Shown: positions 49,017 to 58,058 of the stretch, piece after piece
Numbering within the stretch: the first letter of the stretch is position 1
Layout: every line of letters starts with the position of its first letter
Assembly: GCF_900109355.1 (NCBI RefSeq)
Contig: NZ_FOBF01000005.1
Span: forward strand, 1-64,000
DNA: 64,000 nt
DNA from: Nonomuraea pusilla
Lineage (GTDB): Bacteria; Actinomycetota; Actinomycetes; Streptosporangiales; Streptosporangiaceae
Direction: 5' to 3'
Program-made: the position numbers and the translations under genes
The notes under the pieces: generated by a model
Databases searched by the model: none
Told to the model about the DNA's origin: nothing
What the model saw: only the letters and a program-made list of their open reading frames with translations

Positions 49017-50821
49017 CGGGTGACTCCTCCTGAGACGAGGTGTTGCTGTGCGGGCGCCGCCTGCGCGAGCAGGGCGCGTGAGGTCGGCCGCAGCACGGTC
49101 TGCGCGACGGTTCTGGCCCGTTCGCGCTCGGAGCGGCCGTCGGGCGGCGCCATCCTGGCGACCGCGGACAGCAGCGCGGAGCCTTCGCCGCCCGCCCGCT
49201 CGACCCGCTGGGCGACGAGTTCGAGCAGCAGGCCGGCCAGGACGAGGTCGTCCTTGCTGAGTGGCTTGGGGGCGTCGGGGGCGGGCCCGGCGGCGGCGCG
49301 CAGCGGCAGCTCCTTGAGGAACAGCGCGGCCACGAACCCGATCAGCGCGATGGGGACGCCGACCAGGAAGACCGTCTCCAGGCCGCGGGTGAACGACTCC
49401 AGCACGATGTGCTTGATCGGCTCGGCCAGCTTCTGGATCTCGGCCGGGCTGCCCAGCTTCGGCGACGAGCCGCCGGGCAGCCTGATGCCCGCCTCGGCCA
49501 GCATGGTGGCCATCTCGTCCTTGAGGCGGTTGGTGAGGATCGCGCCGAACGCGGAGACGCCCATCGCGCCGCCGAGCGAACGGAAGAACGACACGCCGGA
49601 CGTGGTGGCGGCCATGTCGCGCAGCTCGGAGCCGTTCTGCGCGGCCAGGATGAGCATCTGCATGGACAGGCCCAGTCCGATGCCGAGGACGGCCACGTCG
49701 AAGCCGATGAGCCACCCGCTGGAGTCGACGTGCAGCCGCGACAGCAGGAACAGGCCCACGGCCACGATGAGCAGGCCCGCCACCGGGAAGATCTTCCACT
49801 TGCCGGTCTGCGTCACGATCTTGCCGGAGACCACACCGGCCAGGAACAGCGCCACCACCATGGGCAGGGTCATCAGGCCCGAGTTGGTGGGGGACATGCC
49901 CTTGACGATCTGCAGGTACTGCGGCAGGTAGATCATCGCGCCGAACATCGCCATGCCGACGAACAGCGAGGCGGCGCTGGTGAGCACGAACGTGCGGTTG
50001 CGGAACAGCCTGGGCGGCAGGATCGGGTTGCGGGCGATGCGCTCGGCGAGCACCGCGAGTGCCAGCATGAGCAGGCTGATCGCGGCGAGGAAGTACGTCC
50101 AGAACGAGTTCCACTCGAACTCCTGGCCGCCGAGCGTCAGCAGGAGCATCAGGGCGGTGGCGCTGGCCGTGATGGTCGTCGCGCCGAAGACGTCGACCGA
50201 GGTGTTGCGCTTGACCGCGGGCAGCTTCAGCACCCTCTGGATCACCGCGAAGGAGATCACGGCGAAGGGCACCACCACGTAGAAGCACCAGCGCCAGCCG
50301 AGCCAGTCGGTGTCCACGATGAAGCCGCCGAGCAGCGGGCCGGCCACGGTGGAGATGCCGAAGACGGCGCCCATGTAGCCGGAGTAGCGCCCGCGCTCGC
50401 GGGGGGAGACGATGTCGCCCAGGATGACCTGGGAGAGCGCCGACAGGCCGCCCACTCCGAGTCCCTGCACGGCGCGCGCGGCGATGAGCTGCCCGATGTC
50501 CTGGGACAGACCGGCCACGAGCGACGCCGCGACGAACAGCCCCAGGGCCGTCTGGAAGAGCAGCTTGCGTCCGAACAGGTCGGACAGCTTGCCCCACAGT
50601 GGCGTGGAGACCGTCATCGTCAGCATGGTGGCGGAGGCCACCCATGAGTACTGGTCCTGCCCGCCGAGCTCCCCCACGATCGTCGGCAGCGCCGTGCCCA
50701 CCACCGAGGTCGAAATCATCGACGTGAGCATGGCGAGCATGAGCCCGGACATGACTTCGAGGATTTCGCGGTGGGTGTAGTGCCGTTTCGTGGGGGCTGC
50801 GGCGTGTGCCTGGGCTACCAA
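49013..50821 (-). CDS. DHA2-family MFS multidrug exporter (14 TM, EmrB/QacA type)
   Basis: The product has 602 residues. Motif A is GKLSDLFGRKLLFQ; motif C-like GISTVAGPLLGG lies in helix 5. A long cytoplasmic C-terminus (about 505-602) is extra. It uses the proton gradient to export drugs or lipophilic compounds. The start is TTG 50821 with AAGGGG 10 bases upstream; no better start exists before MSGLMLAML. An inverted repeat overlapping the TATACT -10 box and a divergent TetR gene indicate repression. Confidence 0.92.
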   Translation of the reverse strand: MVAQAHAAAPTKRHYTHREILEVMSGLMLAMLTSMISTSVVGTALPTIVGELGGQDQYSWVASATMLTMTVSTPLWGKLSDLFGRKLLFQTALGLFVAASLVAGLSQDIGQLIAARAVQGLGVGGLSALSQVILGDIVSPRERGRYSGYMGAVFGISTVAGPLLGGFIVDTDWLGWRWCFYVVVPFAVISFAVIQRVLKLPAVKRNTSVDVFGATTITASATALMLLLTLGGQEFEWNSFWTYFLAAISLLMLALAVLAERIARNPILPPRLFRNRTFVLTSAASLFVGMAMFGAMIYLPQYLQIVKGMSPTNSGLMTLPMVVALFLAGVVSGKIVTQTGKWKIFPVAGLLIVAVGLFLLSRLHVDSSGWLIGFDVAVLGIGLGLSMQMLILAAQNGSELRDMAATTSGVSFFRSLGGAMGVSAFGAILTNRLKDEMATMLAEAGIRLPGGSSPKLGSPAEIQKLAEPIKHIVLESFTRGLETVFLVGVPIALIGFVAALFLKELPLRAAAGPAPDAPKPLSKDDLVLAGLLLELVAQRVERAGGEGSALLSAVARMAPPDGRSERERARTVAQTVLRPTSRALLAQAAPAQQHLVSGGVTR

Positions 50822-50859
50822 GACACCACATCCCCTTCTTACGCCTTTTTCCGCATTCG

Positions 50860-50877
50860 AGTATACGCATGTTTACT
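50860..50877. promoter_or_regulatory. 18-bp inverted repeat, probable TetR operator over the exporter promoter
   Basis: AGTATAC-GCAT-GTTTACT has 7-bp arms with one mismatch. On the minus strand the left arm contains TATACT, a good -10 box for the exporter gene. It is the AT-richest stretch in the region. Binding of the divergent TetR protein here would block RNA polymerase. Confidence 0.75.
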
Positions 50878-50972
50878 AGCCGCGCGGCAAGTGGGTACGG
50901 GTTGAGTAGAGTGCGGGCGTGAACGCCCAGGTGACAGGCGCCGGGTGACGGAGACCGGATGACACGGGCCGG

Positions 50973-51566
50973 GTGACGGAGGCCCAGGTGATGGAGGCCC
51001 AGATGGAGGCCCACGTGACGGAGGCGCGGCCGCGCGACCGCGAGGCCACCCGCCGGCGGATACTGGACGCGGCGAGGCAGCTGTTCGGCGAGCACGGCTA
51101 CGAGCAGGTGACCGTACGCATGATCGCGTCGGCCGCGGGGGCGAACATCGCCCTCGTAGGACGGTACTTCGGGTCCAAGGCCGGGCTGTTCGGCGCGGTG
51201 CTGGCCGGAGAGCCGAGCGTCCGCAGGGTCTTCGAGGGCGACCCGGCGACCCTGCCGAGGCGCCTCGCCGAGTACGCCGCGGAGCGCCTGCACCACGACC
51301 CGGAGAGCCCGATCCTCCGCACGCTGGAACGCTCGGCGAACCATCCCGAGATCGCCGAACTGGTGGGCGAGCGGCTGCGCTCGGCCGTGCTCAACCCGCT
51401 GGCCGCGCAGCTCCCCGGGGCCGACGCGTACGCGAGGGCGCGCATGGCGACGGCGGTCTTCCTCGGCATCGGCGCGATGCGCCGCCGCCTCGGCCCCGAG
51501 CCCCCGACACCCGCCGACGTCGAGCGACTCACCGCCGTCTTCGAAGCCTGCCTCGCGGAGTACTAG
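50973..51566 (+). CDS. TetR-family transcriptional regulator
   Basis: The product has up to 197 residues. The helix-turn-helix is RRRILDAARQLFGEHGYEQV followed by TVRMIASAAGANIALVGRYFGSKAGLF. The C-terminal ligand domain is generic. Several in-frame starts (GTG 50973, ATG 50991, ATG 51003, GTG 51015) lie in a degenerate repeat of GTGACGGAGGCC; none has a clean ribosome binding site, so the true start is open. It is divergent from the exporter and probably represses it. Confidence 0.88.
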   Translation: MTEAQVMEAQMEAHVTEARPRDREATRRRILDAARQLFGEHGYEQVTVRMIASAAGANIALVGRYFGSKAGLFGAVLAGEPSVRRVFEGDPATLPRRLAEYAAERLHHDPESPILRTLERSANHPEIAELVGERLRSAVLNPLAAQLPGADAYARARMATAVFLGIGAMRRRLGPEPPTPADVERLTAVFEACLAEY

Positions 51567-51576
51567 CCAGGGCGTC

Positions 51577-52926
51577 TCACGACCGCCCGCACCGGGGATG
51601 GGCGAGGGCGGCCGCCAGGCAGGCGACCGGGATGACGGGCAGCACGTACCGGTGGTCGAAGTCCAGGACCGCGACCGGGCCGATCAGCAGGCCCACCGCC
51701 AGGGCCCAAGGCATCGCCGCCACGCGCGGCCGCCGCACCGCGGCGACCGCGCCCAGCAGGAGGATCAGCCCCAGGAACGGGCCGCGCAGGTAGGCGGCGT
51801 ACTGGTAGGCGACGAGGAAGTCCGCGTACGGCGACACCGACGACAGCCCCCGGACGTCCGGGTCGTACTCCCGTCGGACCTTGTCGATCAGCGGTTGGTC
51901 GGGCAGCTCCCAGTGCCCGATCCTGAAGCCGAACGCCGGGGTGGTGCGGTCGGGGTGCGGGATCGGGGTCCAGGAGAAGGCGATGGCGGTGTCTCGTACG
52001 ACGTCGCCCAGGTAGTCCAGCGGCTGGGCGAGGATCGCGTCGATCGCGAACGAGCGGGCGAGGTCGTTGTGCGCGAACCGGTCGCCGGGCAGCAGGTTGA
52101 GCGAGGACCCGGGGGCCCACACGTACTCGGAGGCCGCGTCGGCTTCCGTCCCGTTCGGGCACAGGCGCGCCAGGTCGGGCGGCGGCTGGACGCGGGCGCA
52201 GTCGGCGAAGGTCATCGTGCGGGCCCACAGGGCGACGCCGTCGGCGCCGCTGACGGCGAAACGGCCGTGGTGCTGGGCGTACCAGGCGGCGTAGCCGGCC
52301 AGCGGCAGGGCGCCGGCCAGGACCAGCGCGGCCAGCGGCCGCCGTCCCACGCGCCGTACGGCCAGCACGAGCACGACGAGCAGCAGCAGGGGCAGCGCGA
52401 TCGTCCTGGTCAGCGTGGCCGCGGCGAACAGCAGGCCCGCTCCGGCGGCGGCGCGCACGGACAGCCGGGGCGACCACATCAGCACGGCCGGCCCGGCGAC
52501 GATCAGGAAGATGAACTGCGTGTCGGACAGGACCGCGTGCTCCAGGCGCAGGAAGGACGCGTCGAACAGCAGCGGCACCGTCGCCGACACCGCCACCCAG
52601 CCGGGCGCCGACCTGCGGCGCAGCACCGCGTAGAGCAGTATCCCGGTGGCCAGGCCGATGACGTGCTGGACGGCCGCGACCAGCTCCACGCTGTGGAACG
52701 GCAGCAGCGCGCGCAGCAGCAACGGGTAGCCGATCGGGTGGAACGTCGCCGACGGGGCCGGGTGCACGGCGGTGTCGAGATAGGTGAAGGAGTCGTACCA
52801 GTAGAGCGTGGCGGGGCGGTAGCCGAGCATCGTCACCACCCGCAGTGCGGCGGCCAGGGCCAGCGACACGGCGAAGACGCGGTGGTCGGCGAGGGCGGCT
52901 AGGCGGCGCCGCGAGGGCGGCGCCAC
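51577..52926 (-). CDS. polytopic GT-C-type glycosyltransferase-like membrane protein
   Basis: The product has about 449 residues from GTG 52926 (TTG 52944 also possible). About ten helices. YWYDSFTYLDTAVHP has the acidic residues of the first external loop, FHPIGYPLLLRALLPF is typical of ArnT/PMT-like GT-C proteins, and RLEHAVLSDTQFIFLI matches the region where such enzymes hold a conserved Glu. It probably transfers a sugar from a polyprenyl phosphate donor; the acceptor is unknown. Its stop is 10 bases from the convergent tetR stop. Confidence 0.7.
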   Translation of the reverse strand: MAPPSRRRLAALADHRVFAVSLALAAALRVVTMLGYRPATLYWYDSFTYLDTAVHPAPSATFHPIGYPLLLRALLPFHSVELVAAVQHVIGLATGILLYAVLRRRSAPGWVAVSATVPLLFDASFLRLEHAVLSDTQFIFLIVAGPAVLMWSPRLSVRAAAGAGLLFAAATLTRTIALPLLLLVVLVLAVRRVGRRPLAALVLAGALPLAGYAAWYAQHHGRFAVSGADGVALWARTMTFADCARVQPPPDLARLCPNGTEADAASEYVWAPGSSLNLLPGDRFAHNDLARSFAIDAILAQPLDYLGDVVRDTAIAFSWTPIPHPDRTTPAFGFRIGHWELPDQPLIDKVRREYDPDVRGLSSVSPYADFLVAYQYAAYLRGPFLGLILLLGAVAAVRRPRVAAMPWALAVGLLIGPVAVLDFDHRYVLPVIPVACLAAALAHPRCGRS

Positions 52927-53101
52927 ACGGGTGGCGGTGAGCAAGCGAGATCCGATCGTGGGGCATGACGGGGGTCCCGCGCATGCCGAGGACGACGCAT
53001 GGCGGTGATGGGGGCGCGCGCTCAGCGGGCGCTGAGCCGCGCGCGCTAAGCCGCGCGCCAAGCGGGCGCGTTCCGGGGAAGCTCCTGGTGCGGGGCCGGG
53101 A

Positions 53102-53941
53102 TCAGCAGCGGGGCTGCCGCACTGGGCTGCGCTGGGTGCCGGGCTCGGCGCCGACCAGCAGGAGGGCCTGGCCGTCGGCGCTCATGACGCCGTCCTGCAC
53201 GTACCAGCCGCCGGGGGCCGAGGGGGCGGGGGCCCTGCCGTACTGGATGTACGACGGTGTGACGCCCCGCTCGCGGAGCAGGGCCGAGACCTCGGCGACG
53301 CTCCTGTTGACGTAGTCCACGCAGTGCAGAGGCTCGCCGGGCATGGCGATGCCTGGCGGCATCAGGTACCTCTCGCCGGGCAGGGCCCGCCTGCCGAGAC
53401 TGATCTTCGCCTTCCTGTCGAAGCCGACCGGCACCTTCAGCCCGATGGGGCAGCCGGAGAAGCGTTCGCACGGTCCCGGGGCGTCGATCGTGGTGATCGG
53501 GCCTTCGCCGGGCACCGGCTTGCCGGACCTCAACCGGTCCATGTCGTTGATCACGAACATCTGGCCCGTCAGGCTCGCGGAGGTCGGCACCAGTTTGAGC
53601 GTGATGTCGAGGCCTCTGGCCCTGAGCTCGCGCTGGTACACCTCGGGCTCGGCCAGCAGGTCCTTCACCGTGATCACGTAGTGGTCGTCCACCAGTTCGA
53701 TGTCGAGCGCGGCGGAGGCGGGCGTCTGGGCGACGCCGAAGGACAGCAGGGCCGCCAGCATGGCCAGGACGGGCACGGTCGCCCACCTGGGTGGCCGGAG
53801 AAGGGCGAGCCACGTACGGCGATGGGGGCGCTCGGCGACGGGGACCGAGGTGATCTCCTCCAGCAACTCCCTGGCGATCGGCGTGGTGCCGGGGCCGGGA
53901 TCGGGTGCGATGCCGGCCACCAGGCGGTCGATCTCGTGCAT
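53102..53941 (-). CDS. membrane protein coupled to the ECF sigma factor, possible anti-sigma regulator
   Basis: The product has 279 residues: a cytoplasmic N-terminus (about 1-50) starting MHEIDRLVAGIAPDP, one transmembrane helix (about 53-72) and an external domain of about 200 residues with four Cys, including CERFSGCPIG and LHCVDYV. Its ATG overlaps the sigma stop (TGATG). Position and topology suit an anti-sigma factor or sensor, but no zinc-binding anti-sigma motif is present. The family is not recognised further. Confidence 0.65.
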   Translation of the reverse strand: MHEIDRLVAGIAPDPGPGTTPIARELLEEITSVPVAERPHRRTWLALLRPPRWATVPVLAMLAALLSFGVAQTPASAALDIELVDDHYVITVKDLLAEPEVYQRELRARGLDITLKLVPTSASLTGQMFVINDMDRLRSGKPVPGEGPITTIDAPGPCERFSGCPIGLKVPVGFDRKAKISLGRRALPGERYLMPPGIAMPGEPLHCVDYVNRSVAEVSALLRERGVTPSYIQYGRAPAPSAPGGWYVQDGVMSADGQALLLVGAEPGTQRSPVRQPRC

Positions 53942-54495
53942 CACATGACCCCCTTCGTCATGGCGACGGCGCGCAGGCCGATGCGGGCCATGTCCACGCC
54001 GGCCGCGTCCAGGTGCCTGGCCAGGCGTTTGCGGGCCCGGTGCAGCCGCAGCCGGGTGTTGGCGCGAGAGCAGCCGAGGACGGTGGCGATCTCGTCGGGG
54101 CGCAGCCCCTCCCAGCCGGCCAGCGCGAGGATCTCCCGATCGCCGGGGCTCAGCCGCGCGAACGCCTCCTGGACGCCCGCCCGGCTCTCGCCGGCCTCGG
54201 TGTGCTCCGCCCACACGGCGAGCTGGTGACCGAGCCGCTCCACCAGGTCGCTGCGGCGCGACTCGGCGCGGCGGCCGTTGGCCAGCACGCGGCGGGCCAC
54301 GCCGAACAGCCACAGGCGCGCGTCCCGCCCCTCGGCGATGTCGTCCAGGCGGCGCCAGGCCGTGGCGAACGTCTCGGCGAGGGCGTCGGCGGCGTCCTCG
54401 TGGGAGTCGGTGCGTCGCCGGACGTAGGCAAGGATGTCGGCGTAGTTGGCAACGTAGATCACCTCGAAGCGCTGCTTGCGGTCATGGTGGCTCAC
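53941..54495 (-). CDS. ECF-type RNA polymerase sigma factor
   Basis: The product has 184 residues. Region 2 has YADILAYVRRRTDSHEDAAD and ETFATAWRRLDDI; region 4 has FARLSPGDREILALAGWEGL and EIATVLGCSRANTRLRLHRA. Start GTG 54495 with GGAGAG upstream. It should redirect transcription on a signal relayed by the overlapping membrane protein gene. Promoters it uses cannot be told from this window. Confidence 0.93.
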   Translation of the reverse strand: MSHHDRKQRFEVIYVANYADILAYVRRRTDSHEDAADALAETFATAWRRLDDIAEGRDARLWLFGVARRVLANGRRAESRRSDLVERLGHQLAVWAEHTEAGESRAGVQEAFARLSPGDREILALAGWEGLRPDEIATVLGCSRANTRLRLHRARKRLARHLDAAGVDMARIGLRAVAMTKGVM

Positions 54496-54612
54496 GCTGC
54501 CTGCTCTCCGTCCGATGGGTCCGACACCCTGTACCTGTCCGGACCCACCGGATAGTTTCACCCCGATTTCGGCGAATTCTGAGGCCGTGTTCGGGGCGCC
54601 GGGGGCGAATGA

Positions 54613-54699
54613 AAGTTCGCGGTGGTCCTCATTCCTGTGAACTTCGCGCTCGACGGCGGCACGGTCGTCGTCGAGACCACGCGCGGCGGCGAGCTCGTC
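54613..54699 (+). pseudogene. possible fragment of a pyridoxamine-phosphate-oxidase-like gene
   Basis: A frame of 29 codons reads FAVVLIPVNFALDGGTVVV followed by ETTRGGELV, which resembles the PVN(F/Y)-DGG-V-RT-G-KL core of PNPOx-like flavin-binding proteins. An in-frame stop lies directly before it (54610-54612), and after it the sequence turns into GTGGCGGTC tandem repeats. It sits in the gap between the sigma factor and the histidine kinase gene. Short, so the call is tentative. Confidence 0.35.
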
Positions 54700-54740
54700 G
54701 TGGCGGTCGTGGCGGTCGTGGCGGTCGAGGTGGGAGGCGA

Positions 54741-56516
54741 TCAGGGGCGGGACGGAAGGCGCAGGGTGAAGGTGGTGCGGACGCCCGGGGTGCTGGTGAC
54801 CGTGGCGGTGCCGCCGTGCGCCTCGGCGAGGTCGCGGACGATGGCGAGGCCGAGGCCGCTGCCGCCGGTGCGGCGGTTGCGTGACTTCTCCGCTCGCCAG
54901 AACCGGTCGAAGACGTGGGGAAGGTGCTCGGCGCGGATGCCGATGCCCGTGTCGGTCACCTCGATGATCACGTGGTCGCCGTCCTGGCGGGCGCTCAGCG
55001 TGATGTGCCCGCCGGGCGGCGTGTAGCGCAGGGAGTTGGTCACGAGATTGCCGATGGCCTGGCGGAGCCGTACGGGGGCGGCGATCAGGGTGGGGGCGCC
55101 CGTGACCTCGGTGGTCAGGGTGAGCCCTGCGGCTTCTGCCCGGCCCCGGTGCGCGGTGGTCACCTGGTCGAGGAGGTCGCCGAGGCAGACGGGTTCGAGG
55201 TGCAGGTAGAGCCTGCCCGCGTCGGCGAGGGCGAGGTCCTGGAGGTCGTCGACGATGTGCTGCAACAGCAGGATCTCCTCGACCAGCGAGGCGATCAGCG
55301 CCGGGTCCAGCTCGGCGACGCCGTCCTGCGCCGCCTCCAGCCATCCCCTGAGGTTGCTCAGCGGGGTGCGCAGCTCGTGGGAGACGTCGCTGACCATGGC
55401 CTTGCGCTGCTCCTCCATCCGCTGTAGGTGCTCGGACATCTCGTTGAACGCCGTGGCGAGCTCGCTGATCTCGCCGGTGGTCCTGATCTGGACGCGGGCG
55501 GAGCTGTCCCCGTCGCGCATCCGCCGGGCGGCGTGGGTGAGCGCGTTGACCGGCCCGACCAGGCGCCTGGCCGCCATGACGCTCACCCCCACGGTCAGCA
55601 CCAGGACGAGCAGGGCGGCGCCGGCGATCGAGGGCAGCGGGATGCGCTGGCCGGCGGCCTCCGCGGGGGAACCGATGTACAGGTAGGCGGCCGGGGCGAC
55701 GTACGGATCGAGCTGCTCCTTGCGGGCGGCGACGATGCAGGAGGAGATCGCCTGGGCGGGTTCGGCGGCCGGCAGCGCCGGGCGCTTCTCCTTGGAGACC
55801 CAGGTGAAGTCGAGGCCGACCGAGCCGCGTTCGGTGCTCTTGCCCTTCAGACACTTGGCGACCAGGAGATTGAGCTGCTTCAGCGCGGCCTTCTCGGTGC
55901 GGGTCGGCGTGTTGAAGCTGACGGCGTCGCAGGGCGTCATCGGCGTCGGCATCGGGCTCGGCTCGCGCGGGATCTCCTCGCCGGTGATCGTCACGGAGGG
56001 CCTGCCGGTGTTGGAGACGGTCATCTGCACGGTCTGCCTGGTACGTCTCATGCAACCGGCGTAGGTGGCGGCGAGCTTCGTGAGCCGGGCGCGGTCGCGG
56101 TCGGACAGCAGGAAGGGGCCCACCGCGCGTGGATCGATGCGGTCCTCGGCCGCCCCCGGCACCAGGGTCACGTCCACGGCCAGCGGGTCGACGACGGCCG
56201 ACACCCTGGACGGCAGCGGGGTGCCCGCGGCGGCCGAGTCCGCGATGAGGGTGCCCTTCTCGGTGGTCAGCGCGATGCGGCGGCTGTTGCGTGCGGCCAG
56301 GTCACGTACGGTGGCGGCGACGCCCGACCAGTCCGGATGGCGGGCGGCGTAGCCGAGCAGGGTGTTGTTGATCTGGGCGTCGCTGGCCAGCGTCTGGCCC
56401 TGCTCGCGTTGGATGGCGCCAGAGGTGCTGCTGGCGGCCAGCCACGCCGTCGCCGTGATCGAGCAGACCGCCACCACGGCCGAACTCGTGAGCAGCCTGA
56501 CGAACAGCGACCTCAT
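54741..56516 (-). CDS. membrane sensor histidine kinase with large external domain
   Basis: The product has 591 residues. Two membrane helices (about 7-30 and 297-317) flank an external sensor domain of about 265 residues with several Cys. HAMP (about 318-370), HisKA with H380 in VSHELRTPLSNLR, and an ATPase domain with AIGNLVTNSLRYTPP, DTGIGIRAEHLPHVF and GSGLGLAIVRDLAEAHGG follow. ATG 56516 overlaps the regulator stop (ATGA). The external ligand is unknown; the L,D-transpeptidase gene across the divergent promoter hints at an envelope signal. Confidence 0.93.
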   Translation of the reverse strand: MRSLFVRLLTSSAVVAVCSITATAWLAASSTSGAIQREQGQTLASDAQINNTLLGYAARHPDWSGVAATVRDLAARNSRRIALTTEKGTLIADSAAAGTPLPSRVSAVVDPLAVDVTLVPGAAEDRIDPRAVGPFLLSDRDRARLTKLAATYAGCMRRTRQTVQMTVSNTGRPSVTITGEEIPREPSPMPTPMTPCDAVSFNTPTRTEKAALKQLNLLVAKCLKGKSTERGSVGLDFTWVSKEKRPALPAAEPAQAISSCIVAARKEQLDPYVAPAAYLYIGSPAEAAGQRIPLPSIAGAALLVLVLTVGVSVMAARRLVGPVNALTHAARRMRDGDSSARVQIRTTGEISELATAFNEMSEHLQRMEEQRKAMVSDVSHELRTPLSNLRGWLEAAQDGVAELDPALIASLVEEILLLQHIVDDLQDLALADAGRLYLHLEPVCLGDLLDQVTTAHRGRAEAAGLTLTTEVTGAPTLIAAPVRLRQAIGNLVTNSLRYTPPGGHITLSARQDGDHVIIEVTDTGIGIRAEHLPHVFDRFWRAEKSRNRRTGGSGLGLAIVRDLAEAHGGTATVTSTPGVRTTFTLRLPSRP

Positions 56517-57196
56517 GCCTGGGTCAGCTTGTAGCCGACGCCGTACACGGTCAGCAGCCGGACGGGGCGGCGCGGGTCAGGCTCGATCTTCCTGCGCAGG
56601 TTCATCACGTGCACGTCGACCGTGCGTTCGGTGATGAACCGGTCGAAGCCGTGGATGCGTTCCAGCAGCTGCTTCCTTGTGAACACCCGTTCCGGCTCGG
56701 CGGCCAGCGTCTCGATGATCCGGAACTCGGCGAGCGTGCACTCGACAGGCGCGCCGGCCGCGGTGACGGTGTGCCTGACCGGGTCCACGACGAGGTCGCC
56801 CGCGCGGAACAGCCGTCCGGTCTCCCGTGACCTGCCCGCACGGCGCAGCAGCGTGCGCACGCGGGCCATCAGCTCGCGCGGGCTGTACGGCTTGGTCACG
56901 TAGTCGTCGGCGCCGAGGTCGAGCCCGAGCAGCAGATCGTCCTCCGTGGACCTGGCCGTCAGCATGAGGATCGGCAGGTCCGACTCGGCGCGCAGCACCC
57001 GGCAGACGTCCAGCCCGTCGACCTTCGGCATCATCACGTCGAGCAGCACGAGGTCGGGATCCCCCTGCCGTGCCTCGTCGATCGCCGAACGTCCGTCGTG
57101 CACGACGCGGGCCTCGTAGCCCTCCCGCTCCAGGTAGCGCCTGAGCAGTTCGGCCTGTTTGGGATCGTCCTCGGCGACCAGTACGTACGCGCCCAT
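56513..57196 (-). CDS. OmpR-type response regulator, partner of the downstream kinase
   Basis: The product has 227 residues: receiver domain with D53 (LLDVMMPKVDG) and K102 (YVTKPYSP), then a winged helix with CTLAEFRIIETLA and RTVDVHVMNLRRKIEPD. It leads the kinase by a 4-base overlap. The 91-bp gap to the divergent L,D-transpeptidase gene may hold a shared operator. Confidence 0.95.
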   Translation of the reverse strand: MGAYVLVAEDDPKQAELLRRYLEREGYEARVVHDGRSAIDEARQGDPDLVLLDVMMPKVDGLDVCRVLRAESDLPILMLTARSTEDDLLLGLDLGADDYVTKPYSPRELMARVRTLLRRAGRSRETGRLFRAGDLVVDPVRHTVTAAGAPVECTLAEFRIIETLAAEPERVFTRKQLLERIHGFDRFITERTVDVHVMNLRRKIEPDPRRPVRLLTVYGVGYKLTQA

Positions 57197-57287
57197 GGCC
57201 CGAGGTTATGTCCACGCCAGGGGCGGCACACGGGATCCGCATGGCAAGCAAACAGGTTCCACACATTCTGCCGCCAGGCTGCCTCGC

Positions 57288-58028
57288 GTGAGAACCAACC
57301 TGCTTCGTACGGCTGTGGTGGCGGCGCTCGCCCTCCTGCTGGCCGGCTGCGCGGGCAGCGCGGGCAGCGCGAACAGTGCCGTACAGCCGGACCCGGCGAG
57401 CACCGCCGCACGGACCGAGCCGGCGAGCGGCGTCAGATCGAAGATCGCGAGCGTCAAGGGGGCACGGATCGCGATCTACCGGAACAAGGAAGGAGCGGCC
57501 CACAGGACGATCACGAGTCCCAACGACTACGGCGCGACCCGCGTCTTCCTGGTGGAACGCGACGAGGGCGAGTGGCTCCAGGTGCTGCTGCCGATCCGGC
57601 CGAACGGCAGCAAGGGCTGGATCAAGGCCGCCGACGTGACGCTCACGGAGACCTCCTACCGTGTCGAGATCGATCGCGGGGCGTACAGGTTCACCGTCCA
57701 CGACGGCGACCGCGTCGTCAGGACGGGCAAGGTCGCGACAGGCGAAGCGGGAACGCCGACGCCTCCAGGACACTACTTCTTCACCGAGCTGGTGAAGCCC
57801 ACCGGCGACGGCGGCGCCTACGGCGCCTACGCCTTCGGGCTGAGCGGTTTCTCGCCGGTGTTGAAGAGCTTCGCCGGCGGCCCCGGCCAGCTCGCGATCC
57901 ACGGAACGAACAGCCCCTCCGCCATCGGCACGCGGGCCAGCCACGGTTGCGTCCGCGTCAGCAACGACGACATCACCTGGATGGCGAAGAACCTGGCGAT
58001 CGGCACCCCGGTCGTCATCAAGGGCTGA
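57288..58028 (+). CDS. L,D-transpeptidase lipoprotein (YkuD fold)
   Basis: The product has 246 residues. Lipobox cysteine C21 in LLLAGCAG. A region of about 100 residues with an SH3-like part (GEWLQVLLPIRPNGSKGWI) precedes the YkuD catalytic domain with LAIHGTNSPSAIGTRASHGC, where HGT and SHGCVRV hold the catalytic His and Cys. It makes 3-3 cross-links or attaches proteins to peptidoglycan. GTG 57288 is preceded by CAGGCT seven bases upstream; no Shine-Dalgarno seen. Confidence 0.92.
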   Translation: MRTNLLRTAVVAALALLLAGCAGSAGSANSAVQPDPASTAARTEPASGVRSKIASVKGARIAIYRNKEGAAHRTITSPNDYGATRVFLVERDEGEWLQVLLPIRPNGSKGWIKAADVTLTETSYRVEIDRGAYRFTVHDGDRVVRTGKVATGEAGTPTPPGHYFFTELVKPTGDGGAYGAYAFGLSGFSPVLKSFAGGPGQLAIHGTNSPSAIGTRASHGCVRVSNDDITWMAKNLAIGTPVVIKG

Positions 58029-58058
58029 GGCCCTACCCGAAGAAACAGAGGAACCCTC

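Noticed and set aside
50919..50948. Nine-codon leaderless ORF as a proper gene before tetR
   Set aside because: Too short, no conservation evidence; mentioned only as a possible leader peptide.
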